Shown here one piece after another: positions 27,545 to 36,600 of a DNA stretch of 38,283 nt. The translations under genes and the position numbers were made by a program. Below the pieces are notes generated by a model that was not told the origin of the DNA, made no database searches, and was given only the letters and a program-made list of their open reading frames with translations. Every line of letters starts with the position of its first letter. The stretch's first letter is position 1. This stretch comes from Anaerolineae bacterium (GTDB taxonomy: Bacteria > Chloroflexota > Anaerolineae > B4-G1), in NCBI GenBank assembly GCA_026418995.1, contig JAOAAG010000149.1, forward strand, positions 1 through 38,283. Direction: 5' to 3'.

Positions 27545-28438
27545 ATGGGACGGATAGCTTTAGTGTTGGTAGTTTCATTTCTTGTGCTCAGCAACCTGGC
27601 GTGCTGTGTCATGCCCCGTCTCCCCACTGTCGAGATCCACATACCGACCCTCGAAGTCGGGGAGATGAAAAGCAAGCATGAGACTATTGAGCTGGGCAAC
27701 GTGGACGCGGTGGCAGTCGAGATCATGTTCGGTACTGGTGAACTGGAGATCGAGGCGGGGACCTCCGATGTGCTTTTCTCTGGCGACTTTCGCTACAACG
27801 TCTCACAGTGGGAGCCAGAAATCAAGTATAGGGATGGAGTGTTGACCATCCGGCAGGGGGAGACCGATGAGCAGTGGGGAATGCCCACTGGCAAAGCCCG
27901 TAATGAGTGGGAATTGAAGTTCACGCCTCGGGTGCCGCTGGCGATGGACATCAACGTGGGTGCCGGAAGAGGAGACCTTGACCTCAGTGGCCTGCAATTG
28001 ACAGAGCTGGAAGTGAGTTTGGGGGCGGGAAACTGCGATCTGCGTTTTAACGAGGTGAACAGGGCCGCGCTCGAAACCTTTACGCTCGAGAGCGGGGCTT
28101 CGCGAGTAGAGGTGAGCGGCATCGGCAATGCCAGCCCGAGACGTATGTCCGTCCGGGGCGGCGTGGGCGACATTGTCCTCGACTTCACTGGTGCGTGGAC
28201 CGAGACAGCGGAAATAGACATTGCCGCTGGTGTCGGTGCGATTACCTTGCGCCTGCCTGATAATGTGGGGGTGAAGGTCGAAGCCGAGGGCCTATCCAAC
28301 ATCAACGCGCCCGGCTTCCATCTCAGAGACGGCAGGTATTATGTAAACGACGCATTTGGCGAGGCGGAGGTTGAACTGCATATAAAGATCACCGCTGGTG
28401 TCGGCAACATCAATTTGCGCGAGGTCTCCAATGAGTGA
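27545..28438 (+). CDS. Toast-rack / DUF4097-like cell envelope protein
   Basis: N-terminal signal/lipobox-like segment; VAVEIMFGTGELEIEAGTSDVLFSGDF...VGAGRGDLDLSGLQLTELEVSLGAGNCDLRF repeated beta pattern. Confidence 0.75.
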   Translation: MGRIALVLVVSFLVLSNLACCVMPRLPTVEIHIPTLEVGEMKSKHETIELGNVDAVAVEIMFGTGELEIEAGTSDVLFSGDFRYNVSQWEPEIKYRDGVLTIRQGETDEQWGMPTGKARNEWELKFTPRVPLAMDINVGAGRGDLDLSGLQLTELEVSLGAGNCDLRFNEVNRAALETFTLESGASRVEVSGIGNASPRRMSVRGGVGDIVLDFTGAWTETAEIDIAAGVGAITLRLPDNVGVKVEAEGLSNINAPGFHLRDGRYYVNDAFGEAEVELHIKITAGVGNINLREVSNE

Positions 28439-28453
28439 TCGGAGGATGAAGTA

Positions 28454-29506
28454 ATGAGTGGACTATTGCTCAGCAGAGTGATGATGATGCTCGTCAGTGC
28501 ATGGCTGGTTGTTTCACCTGCCCGGGCGTTGGCCGAGGGTAGCCCGCCCGGCGATGGGATTGTGATCTGGAACGAGGACTATACGCTGGGCCGGGGCGAG
28601 GCGCTGGAAGGCGATCTAGTCGTCTTCAGCGGCGATGCCACGCTGGAAAGCGGTAGCCGTGTAGATGGCTCAGTGGTCGTGTGGAACGGTAACGCCGAGG
28701 TCGCGGGCTCGATCGAGGGCGATCTGGTTGTCTCGGGCGGGGATGTTCATCTCCAGGAGAGTGCTGTAGTAGAGGGGCAAGTGGTGTGTAGCTGGAATTG
28801 TGAGCTGGAGAGGGATCCAGGAGCACGGGTAGATGGCGGTATCGTCGAGGGAATGCCCTGGCGCGGGTTGCGGCTGGAGCAAGAAAATTGGCCGTCAATA
28901 TCCCTCGCCCCGTTCGAGTTCTGGGTAGCGACTCCCAGGGAAGCAGCGCGCTGGGCGTTCGGGATCGTCCGCAGCCTGGCCGCTATACTGGTAGTAGCCC
29001 TGGTAGCCGGCCTGGTGGCACTGATCTTGCCCAACCAGAGCGCGCAGGTGCGCCGCGCGATCACTGAGGCCCCGCTCCCCTGTCTGGGCTTTGGGTTGCT
29101 CACGGTCGTTGCCACGGTGGTGGTCACCGTTGTACTGGCCGTCACGATCTGCCTCTCCCCCCTGGCAGTTCTGGTGGCCCTGGCGCTGGGGATGGCCGGA
29201 TTATTCGGCTGGGTCGGAGTGGGGATGCTGGTAGGAGAGCCCCTGCTGAGGGTCCTGAATGTGCGCGAGGCCGTTCCGCCATTGAGCGCCGGCGCCGGCA
29301 CGATGCTTATCACACTTGTCGTCGCTGGGCTAAACTTCACCCTCTGCCTGGCTCCGCTGGGCTGGTTTATCACGCTTATTCTGGGCTGTATCGGCCTGGG
29401 AGCTGTGGTACTGACCCGCTTCGGCACGATGGAGTACCGTCCTCCGGCACCACGCCCCGCTCCACCGCCCGTACCCCTGGAATCCGAGGACATTACATCG
29501 CCGTAA
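28454..29506 (+). CDS. Secreted bactofilin/polymer-forming-like beta-solenoid protein with C-terminal TM helices
   Basis: Signal peptide, then GEALEGDLVVFSGDATLESGSRVDGSVVVWNGNAEVAGSIEGDLVVSGGDVHLQESAVVEGQVV; multiple TM segments after. Confidence 0.78.
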   Translation: MSGLLLSRVMMMLVSAWLVVSPARALAEGSPPGDGIVIWNEDYTLGRGEALEGDLVVFSGDATLESGSRVDGSVVVWNGNAEVAGSIEGDLVVSGGDVHLQESAVVEGQVVCSWNCELERDPGARVDGGIVEGMPWRGLRLEQENWPSISLAPFEFWVATPREAARWAFGIVRSLAAILVVALVAGLVALILPNQSAQVRRAITEAPLPCLGFGLLTVVATVVVTVVLAVTICLSPLAVLVALALGMAGLFGWVGVGMLVGEPLLRVLNVREAVPPLSAGAGTMLITLVVAGLNFTLCLAPLGWFITLILGCIGLGAVVLTRFGTMEYRPPAPRPAPPPVPLESEDITSP

Positions 29507-29509
29507 CCA

Positions 29510-29542
29510 AACAGGCCTCCCGCTATCCACGGGAGGCCTGTT
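29510..29542. terminator. Candidate bidirectional terminator between membrane-protein gene (+) and tRNA-Glu (-)
   Basis: Perfect 13-bp stem aacaggcctcccg (29510-29522) / cgggaggcctgtt (29530-29542), 7-nt loop; short U tracts only. Confidence 0.65.
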
Positions 29543-29544
29543 GA

Positions 29545-29617
29545 TGGCCCCAAGGGGACTCGAACCCCTGTTTCCGGCTTGAGAGGCCAGCGTCCTGGAC
29601 CACTAGACGATGGGGCC
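29545..29617 (-). tRNA. tRNA-Glu (anticodon CTC)
   Basis: GGCCCCATCGTCTAGTGGTCCAGGACGCTGGCCTCTCAAGCCGG...GGGGTTCGAGTCCCCTTGGGGCCA; anticodon loop CTCTCAA. Confidence 0.95.
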
Positions 29618-29630
29618 TGATGTGCTGGTA

Positions 29631-29659
29631 ATTGTAGCAGCCCTTGCGCCTTTTGTCAA
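29631..29659 (-). promoter_or_regulatory. Promoter of tRNA-Glu
   Basis: Minus strand TTGACA (29654-29659)-17 bp-TACAAT (29631-29636). Confidence 0.8.
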
Positions 29660-29692
29660 ATGGCACACACAGGGCGCTGTAGGGGATAGCCC

Positions 29693-29721
29693 TTGACGGA
29701 AAATTTCAAACGAGGTATACT
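29693..29721 (+). promoter_or_regulatory. Promoter of the tRNA cluster
   Basis: TTGACG (29693-29698)-17 bp-TATACT (29716-29721); the first tRNA begins at 29731. Confidence 0.8.
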
Positions 29722-29730
29722 TAAACACGC

Positions 29731-29803
29731 CGGGGTGTGGCGCAGAAGGAAGCGCGCTGCGTTTGGGACGCAGAGGTCGCCGGTTCAAGTCCGGCCGCCC
29801 CGA
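29731..29803 (+). tRNA. tRNA-Pro (anticodon TGG)
   Basis: Acceptor CGGGGTG/CGCCCCG; anticodon stem CTGCG-TTTGGGA-CGCAG; T-arm CCGGTTCAAGTCCGG. Confidence 0.95.
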
Positions 29804-29805
29804 CC

Positions 29806-29876
29806 GCGGGCGTTGCAAAATGGTATTGCCACAGCCTTCCAAGCTGTTGTTGCGGGTTCGATTCCCGCCGCCCGCT
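29806..29876 (+). tRNA. tRNA-Gly (anticodon TCC)
   Basis: Acceptor GCGGGCG/CGCCCGC; anticodon stem ACAGC-CTTCCAA-GCTGT; T-arm GCGGGTTCGATTCCCGC. Confidence 0.95.
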
Positions 29877-29883
29877 CTTCATT

Positions 29884-30161
29884 GGGCCCATAGCTCAGCG
29901 GTCAGAGCAGCCGGCTCGACGTATCGGGCTGCCTGGAGGGAAACTTCCAGGTGACACCTGCCAAATTCGGGGAAGCCTGTGTCTACGGACTGGTGATCCC
30001 GAGCCAAGCCCGCAAGGGAAGGTGTAGAGACCGGACGGCAGGCACCCTCGGCGTGGACCAGGGTGAAGGGACGGTCCAGCCCACAAACCCGTAAGGGGCG
30101 ACGAAAGTCGTAGTTGGGATGCATAACCGGTCGGTCCCAGGTTCGAATCCTGGTGGGCCCA
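29884..30161 (+). tRNA. Intron-containing tRNA(CAU), probably tRNA-Ile2 (elongator Met not excluded); exons 29884-29916 and 30122-30161
   Basis: Spliced: GGGCCCATAGCTCAGCGGTCAGAGCAGCCGGCT|CATAACCGGTCGGTCCCAGGTTCGAATCCTGGTGGGCCCA, a perfect 73-nt cloverleaf. The fully paired acceptor argues against initiator tRNA; C4-G69 and C5-G68 favour Ile2. Confidence 0.9.
29917..30121 (+). ncRNA. Group I self-splicing intron (IC3-like, 205 nt, no ORF) inside tRNA(CAU)
   Basis: P1 CGGCU|CGA-cgua-UCGGGCUG with U.G at 29916/29927; P2 CCUGGAGG-GAAA-CUUCCAGG; P3 CCUGCC/GGCAGG; P4 UCGGG/CCCGA; P6 CCC-GCAA-GGG; P7 GACCG/CGGUC; P8 ACCCU/AGGGU; P9 CGAC-GAAA-GUCG; P9.0 CCCA/UGGG; terminal G at 30121. P/Q/R/S-like AAAUUCGGGGAAGCC, CCCGAGCCAAGC, GGUGUAGAGACCGGACGGCA, AAGGGACGGUCCA. 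Confidence 0.92.
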
Positions 30162-30167
30162 CTGCAA

Positions 30168-30239
30168 TGGGGCGTGGCCAAGTGGCAAGGCAACGGACTT
30201 TGAATCCGTGTATCGCAGGTTCGAATCCTGTCGCCCCAG
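30168..30239 (+). tRNA. tRNA-Gln (anticodon TTG)
   Basis: TGGGGCGTGGCCAAGTGGCAAGGCAACGGACTTTGAATCCGT...CAGGTTCGAATCCTGTCGCCCCAG; anticodon loop CTTTGAA. Confidence 0.95.
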
Positions 30240-30594
30240 CCTGACCCTTCAGGCCGGGGGTGTAGTGACCTGGACGAAGCTGCTCGCCGCTGCAGAGTAC
30301 AGCGGGATAACGTGTGGCGACTGCTTTCCACGGTCCTACGCTCAGCCTGGATACCACGCGCCTTATCCCCCGTTTCTCCCAGAGTATAGGGTTGTTCCCT
30401 CAACCGTTTGAGCGGGTGTCAAGCGATCGGGTGCATCTGCTCATCCATCCCACTGACAAAAGCTTCCTTCCGGGAAAAGTGAAGATGTTCTCACCCTCGA
30501 GCTTAGATTCCTGTTTATGATCCTGTGCTCCCTGCAGGAGACCGAGGCGAGCTTGCTGACAACAGGCGCGCACTCGTCCGTCGGATGCTCAGAT

Positions 30595-30622
30595 TTGCCT
30601 GCCGTTGTGGCTGTGTTATAAT
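30595..30622 (+). promoter_or_regulatory. Sigma-70-like promoter upstream of small ORF / glg cluster
   Basis: TTGCCT (30595-30600)-16 bp-TATAAT (30617-30622). Confidence 0.65.
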
Positions 30623-30656
30623 ATTTAAGCACCTTTGATGTCAGGGCAGGAGCACA

Positions 30657-30836
30657 GTGTATCACTCAAGGGACCGGCGAGCACGCATTGTACTCTGGGT
30701 TATCAGCCTGCTGGTTGTCCTGAGCATGGCCTTGGGCCTTGCGGGGACCCTCGTGCCACCACGGCGTATCACACCGACGCCCGTCCCTACTCCTACTGTC
30801 TTCCCAACCCGCACACCGACACCCACGCCAGGCTGA
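30657..30836 (+). CDS. 59-aa single-TM peptide with TP-rich C-terminal tail (not in ORF track)
   Basis: GTG start: VYHSRDRRARIVLWVISLLVVLSMALGLAGTLVPPRRITPTPVPTPTVFPTRTPTPTPG*; gcaggag RBS and promoter upstream. Confidence 0.6.
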   Translation: MYHSRDRRARIVLWVISLLVVLSMALGLAGTLVPPRRITPTPVPTPTVFPTRTPTPTPG

Positions 30837-30938
30837 CCGGATGATGAGGATTCTGACAACAAAGCACTGCCCCTCAGTCGGACCCGGCGGCCCCAACTGG
30901 CTGCGCGGGTAGATGAACCTTGGCCCTGAGGAGCCGAG

Positions 30939-32405
30939 ATGAACACACAGCCGCTCAAAATCCTTTTTCTCACCGCCGAGGCCACCCCGTTCGCCAAAGT
31001 AGGTGGGCTAGCCGACGTAGCCGGCTCCCTGCCTAAGGCTATCCGGGCGCTCGGCCATGACATCCGCTTGATGCTCCCCCGGTATGGCACGATCCGCAGC
31101 GAGCGGTTCCGTTTCGAGAAGATAGGCGAGCCGTTTACCGTCCCCGTGGGGCCGGAGGAGGAGCCGGTTCACCTGCTGGGCACCTCCTTGCCGTTGAAGG
31201 ATGGGGATGAGCTCCCGGTCTATCTCATCTGGAACGATCTGTACTTCTCCTCGCGTGACCGTGTCTACGGCTTCGAGGACGACGCCCAGCGTTTCGCCGT
31301 TTTTGGACATGCGGCCCTTGGCGCCCTTCGTCTCCTGGACTGGAAGCCGGACGTGATCCATGCCAATGACTGGCACACTGGCATCGTGCCGGCCTGGCTT
31401 AATACCGTAGGGCGGAGAAAGGAACTTTACCGTAACATCGCCACGCTCTTCACCATCCACAACCTGACCTACCAGGGTATCGCCGGACGGCTGATCCTGA
31501 CCTTCGCCCGGATGGAGCACCTGAAGCATCTGGAGGTCGAACCGCCGGGGATGGTGAATTGGCTGGCCCAGGGCATTGCCCATGCCGACATCCTCAATAC
31601 GGTCAGCCCCCAGTACGCGCGCGAAATCCTCACCCCTGAGATGGGCATGGGATTAACCCCCCTGCTCCAGGAACGCAAAGAGCGTCTCTTCGGAGTGCTG
31701 AACGGCATTGATTACGAGGAGTGGAATCCGGCTACCGATCCGCATATCCCCCACCGCTTCGATGCCCAGACGTTGGACAGACGTGCGGCCAACAAGACCG
31801 CCCTGCAGCAACAGGCCCGTCTTCCTGTGCGAGCCGATGCACCGCTGGTCGGTATGGTCACGCGCCTGGATCAGGTGAAGGGGATGGAGCTGATGGAAAA
31901 AGTAGTGGAATGGCTGGCTAATCAAGAGGCCCAGTTCATCCTGCTGGGCACAGGGGAACCCGAATACCACCGGATGTTCGAGCAATTGCAAACCCGCTTC
32001 CCCGAACAGGTGCGTGCCTTTCTCAAATTCGACGAGGTCCTGGCCCATCGCATCTACGCTGGCGCCGACATTTTCTTGATGCCCAGTAAGGTGGAACCGT
32101 GCGGCCTGGGCCAGATGGTCGCTATGCACTACGGCTGCGTTCCCGTGGTGCGGGCGGTGGGCGGGCTGCTCGACACCGTGAGCGACTATCACGCGAAATT
32201 CGGCCGTGGTACGGGCTTCGTGTTCTCCGATTTCACCCCTGAGGCATGTCAGGAAGCCCTGGCGCGAGCCCTCCAACTTTACAAACAAAAGGACGCCTGG
32301 CGTAGAGTCCAGAAAAGATGTATGGCGACCGATTTCTCCTGGTCGGCTTCGGCACAGGAGTATGTTAAGCTCTACCAGCGAGCGCTCGAAACACGTCGTG
32401 CATAG
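30939..32405 (+). CDS. glgA: Glycogen/starch synthase
   Basis: [74 protein letters not shown]. Confidence 0.95.
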   Translation: MNTQPLKILFLTAEATPFAKVGGLADVAGSLPKAIRALGHDIRLMLPRYGTIRSERFRFEKIGEPFTVPVGPEEEPVHLLGTSLPLKDGDELPVYLIWNDLYFSSRDRVYGFEDDAQRFAVFGHAALGALRLLDWKPDVIHANDWHTGIVPAWLNTVGRRKELYRNIATLFTIHNLTYQGIAGRLILTFARMEHLKHLEVEPPGMVNWLAQGIAHADILNTVSPQYAREILTPEMGMGLTPLLQERKERLFGVLNGIDYEEWNPATDPHIPHRFDAQTLDRRAANKTALQQQARLPVRADAPLVGMVTRLDQVKGMELMEKVVEWLANQEAQFILLGTGEPEYHRMFEQLQTRFPEQVRAFLKFDEVLAHRIYAGADIFLMPSKVEPCGLGQMVAMHYGCVPVVRAVGGLLDTVSDYHAKFGRGTGFVFSDFTPEACQEALARALQLYKQKDAWRRVQKRCMATDFSWSASAQEYVKLYQRALETRRA

Positions 32406-32413
32406 GAGTCGAG

Positions 32414-33688
32414 ATGCGCACGGTAGCGATGATCCTGGCGGGCGGGGCCGGTAGCCGCTTAAGTGTGCTCACCCAAAAACGCGCCAAACCAGCCGTCCCT
32501 TTCGCTGGCAAGTATCGCATCATTGACTTTGTGCTCTCCAACTGTGCCAACTCCGGTATCTTCACCGTTGGGGTATGCACCCAATATTGCCCTCGTTCAC
32601 TCTACGCGCACATCCAATCGGGCTGGCCGTGGGACCTGGACCGCATCTCCGGCGGCCTCACGATGCTCCACCCGTACCTGGGCCGGCCTGAACGCGATTG
32701 GTACCAGGGCACCGCCGATGCTATCTATCAGAATATGGACTACGTGCTCCGGCAGCAGCCCGACGTGGTGCTCATCCTGGGCGGCGACCACATTTATAAG
32801 ATGGACTACGATGTGCTGACTACATTCCATCTCGATCATGAGGCCGACCTGACCATTGCCAGTGTGCGCATTACTCCAGAGGAGACCTCCCGCTTCGGCG
32901 TTCTGGAAGTGGACAGCGGATACCGGGTGATCGGCTTCGAGGAGAAGCCCCCCAGGCCGCCCAACAGGCCCGGCCCATTTTGGGGGTCTATGGGCATCTA
33001 TGCCTTCAACACCGAAGTGCTGCAAGAGGTACTGGAGGCAGACCATGCCCGAAGCGATTCCACGCATGACTTCGGTAAAGACATTATCCCGGCGATGATC
33101 AACATCTACCGCGTGTATGCCCTCCCTTACCGGGGCTACTGGGTAGACGTAGGCACCATTGACACGTACTGGCAAGCCCATATGGACCTGCTGGTAGACG
33201 AGCCGCGCCTCGACCTGCTTGACCGACGCTGGGTGATCCACACCCGCAGCGAAGAGCGCCCTCCGGCTAAAATCTGCGCTGGGGCAAATATTATTAACTC
33301 TCTCATCTCGGATGGCTGCGTGATCGAGGGGACCGTCGAGTATTCGGTGCTTTCGCCGGGAGTGCAGGTGCGTCCGGGGGCCACTGTGCGTTATTCGGTC
33401 GTGATGACCGACACGGTGATCGAGGAACAGGCTCTGGTTGACCACGCCATTCTCGACAAAAATGTGCGTGTGGGCACAGGGTCCTGCATCGGGTGCGACG
33501 ATGGCAACTCCCCTATCACAACAGCCACTGCCTCACGCCCTCCGCTCACCGTCATTGGCAAGAACACCATCATCCCGGCCTATACCAGAGCTGGCCGGGG
33601 GTGCACCATCGCCGCTGATCTTGGCAGGGAGAGCTTCCCTTCGCGCATCATCCCCTCGGGGACGACGGTGGGATATCTGGAGCATTGA
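32414..33688 (+). CDS. glgC: Glucose-1-phosphate adenylyltransferase
   Basis: [69 protein letters not shown]. Confidence 0.96.
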   Translation: MRTVAMILAGGAGSRLSVLTQKRAKPAVPFAGKYRIIDFVLSNCANSGIFTVGVCTQYCPRSLYAHIQSGWPWDLDRISGGLTMLHPYLGRPERDWYQGTADAIYQNMDYVLRQQPDVVLILGGDHIYKMDYDVLTTFHLDHEADLTIASVRITPEETSRFGVLEVDSGYRVIGFEEKPPRPPNRPGPFWGSMGIYAFNTEVLQEVLEADHARSDSTHDFGKDIIPAMINIYRVYALPYRGYWVDVGTIDTYWQAHMDLLVDEPRLDLLDRRWVIHTRSEERPPAKICAGANIINSLISDGCVIEGTVEYSVLSPGVQVRPGATVRYSVVMTDTVIEEQALVDHAILDKNVRVGTGSCIGCDDGNSPITTATASRPPLTVIGKNTIIPAYTRAGRGCTIAADLGRESFPSRIIPSGTTVGYLEH

Positions 33689-36600
33689 CGGTGGAGTTCC
33701 ACGTTTCTCGTCAGGCCCGTGACCGCTATCAGTTTGACCGCTCCCTCTTCAGCCTGAGCGGCAACGTCCTCTTCGCCAACTTCTACGCTGCGCGCCTCTT
33801 CGCTCAACGGATGAATGCCAGGCGCGACCTGGTGCGCTTCCCGGAACAGGCCGTCCGTGCCGGTCAGATCAACGCGCTGGGGCTGATTGATGAAATCCTC
33901 CACTACGTCGTAGCGCTGTACCGTCGGCAGAAGAATCCCGCCCTGATGCGTCAGGCGCTGGAGTGGCTGGAGGCCCGCCTGGGCCGCGAGGCGGTCGAAG
34001 CGGCTCTGCGCAGGTTCACGGAGGAATTCCCCCCGCTAGCCGTCTACACCCGCCAGATGAGCGTGGACGAATATCTGGAAGGGGAGAGCGAGGGCATCCC
34101 CAACCGCCAGATCGCGCTCGAGGAAATGATGATGCTCTGGCTGAGCAACGTCAACCCCGCTTGTGCTCCCTTCCAGGAACTCTTTGACGACACCGCGCTG
34201 CGTAAGGAAACGGTCTATCAGAGCATCATCACGGCTCTGCATGACTTCTTCGACACCCAGCCCCCGTTCGGCCCGGACAACCAGAATCTGCTGGACATGC
34301 TGCGCAGCCCGGCCATTGCCGTTCCTCACTCCCTGGCAGGCCAACTGGAGTACATTCGCCAGCGCTGGGGGTATCTGCTGGGCCATTACATCTACCGCCT
34401 CCTCAGCAGCCTGGACCTGGTGCGGGAGGAAGAGAGACCCATTTTTCCAGGCCCAGGTCCCGCCCTCGTGTACGAGTTTGCCGGGCTGGAGCTGGAGGCT
34501 GAGCGCTTCACGCCAGATCGGGAATGGATGCCCCGGCTGGTGCTGATCGCCAAGAACACTTACGTCTGGCTGGATCAGCTCTCCAAACAGTATGGCCGTC
34601 CGATCACCCGTCTGGATCACATCCCCGATGAGGAGCTGGATACATTGGCCCGGCGGGGTTTCACGGGCCTCTGGCTTATCGGCCTCTGGGAGCGCAGCCG
34701 TGCTTCCCAGCGCATCAAGCAATTGTGTGGCAATCCCGAGGCTGTGGCCTCCGCCTATTCCCTCTTCGACTACCAGATCGCAGCCGACCTGGGAGGCGAG
34801 GAAGCGTATCACAATCTGAGGGAACGCGCCTGGAGACGGGGCATCCGCCTCGCCAGCGATATGGTACCCAACCATATGGGCATTGACTCCCGCTGGGTGA
34901 TTGAGCACCCGGAGTGGTTCATCTCGTTGCCGTACAGTCCCTTCCCCTCCTACACCTTCAATGGCCCCGACCTCTCGTGGCATCCTGAGGTTGGTATCTA
35001 TCTGGAGGACCACTACTACAACCGGAGCGACGCTGCCGTGGTGTTCAAGCGGGTGGACCGGCGCACCTGGAGTGAACTCTATATCTACCACGGCAATGAC
35101 GGCACCAGCATGCCGTGGAACGACACCGCGCAATTGAACTATCTCAACCCCGCCGTGCGTGAGGCGGTCATCCAGACTATCCTGCACGTGGCCCGTCTCT
35201 TTCCTATCATCCGCTTTGACGCGGCGATGACCCTGACGAAGAGGCATTATCAACGCCTCTGGTTCCCCGAGCCAGGCACCGGCGGCGATATCCCTTCGCG
35301 CTCGGAGTGCGGAATGACCAAGGCTCAGTTCGACCGGCTGATGCCCAACGAGTTCTGGCGGGAAGTGGTGGACCGTGTGGCCCAGGAAGCGCCCGATACT
35401 CTGCTCCTGGCCGAGGCTTTCTGGCTGATGGAAGGGTACTTCGTGCGCACGCTGGGGATGCATCGCGTCTACAACAGCGCGTTTATGAATATGCTGCGCG
35501 ACGAGGACAACGCCAAGTACCGCAGCGTGATCAAAAACACGCTCGAGTTCGACCCTGAGATCATGCGCCGGTATGTGAACTTTATGAACAACCCCGATGA
35601 GCGTACCGCTGTTGACCAGTTCGGCAAGGGGGACAAATACTTCGGCATCTGCACTATGATGGTCACAATGCCCGGGCTGCCTATGTTTGGCCATGGGCAG
35701 GTGGAGGGGTTTGCCGAGAAGTACGGTATGGAGTATCGCCGCGCGTACTGGGATGAGCAGCCAGATGGCTACCTGGTCGAGCGGCATGAGCGGGAAATCT
35801 TCCCCCTGCTGCGCAAGCGCTACCTCTTCGCCGGAGTAGAGAACTTCCTGCTCTACGACTTCTTTACTCCCGAGGGATATGTAAACGAAGACGTGTTTGC
35901 CTATTCCAACCGCACAGGAGAGGAGCGCGCGCTCATCGTCTATCACAATAAGTATGCCGAGGCACGCGGCTGGATCCGCACCTCCGTGGCCTTCCTGGAT
36001 AAGAGAGCGGACGGGGAAAGGAAGCTGGTGCAGCGCTCCCTCGGCGAGGGACTGGGGCTGCACGACCGCGAGGACTACTACACTATCTTCCGTGATCACG
36101 CTACCGGCCTGGAGTACATCAGGAACAGCCGGGAACTGTGCCGCAAAGGACTATACGTAGAGCTGGGCGCCTATAAGTACCATGTCTTTCTGGACTTCCG
36201 CGAGGTCCAGGACAACGAGTGGCGCCACTACGCCCAGTTGACAGCTTACCTGAACGGTCGTGGCGTACCGAGTATGGAAGAGGCGTTGCGAGAAGTCTGC
36301 CTCCAGCCTCTCCATCACTGCTTCCGGGAGCTGGTGAATCCCTCTATGTTTCGCCGCCTGATGGCAGCCCGCCTCGCTGACCCTGGGGCCAGGCCCGATG
36401 CTGCGCTTATGGAGGAGGTGAGCCAGAAGGTCGAGGCCCTGTTGCGCCAGGTCAAGCACACCAGCGGAGGGCGCGGTGACGAGAGGGCCCTGGTAGCGGA
36501 GATGAGGCGCAAGCTAGAAGCTCTGCTTTGCTTGCCTGTGCTGGGGGAGTGTATCCCCGTGGAAGAGTCATGGGAATGCGAATGGGCCATCGAGTATGTG

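Noticed and set aside
29693-30403. Several ORFs across the tRNA cluster (66, 96, 63, 174, 97, 124 aa)
   Set aside because: They translate tRNA and intron sequence; the structured RNA explanation is far stronger.
30455-30490. Minus-strand CCCGGAAGGAAGC resembling the SRP RNA core loop
   Set aside because: The CAGGxCCGGAAGGAAGCAG context and flanking helix are missing; likely a chance match.
34036-36099. 687-aa minus-strand ORF
   Set aside because: Shadow ORF opposite the GH13-like gene, whose sense frame has clear catalytic motifs.
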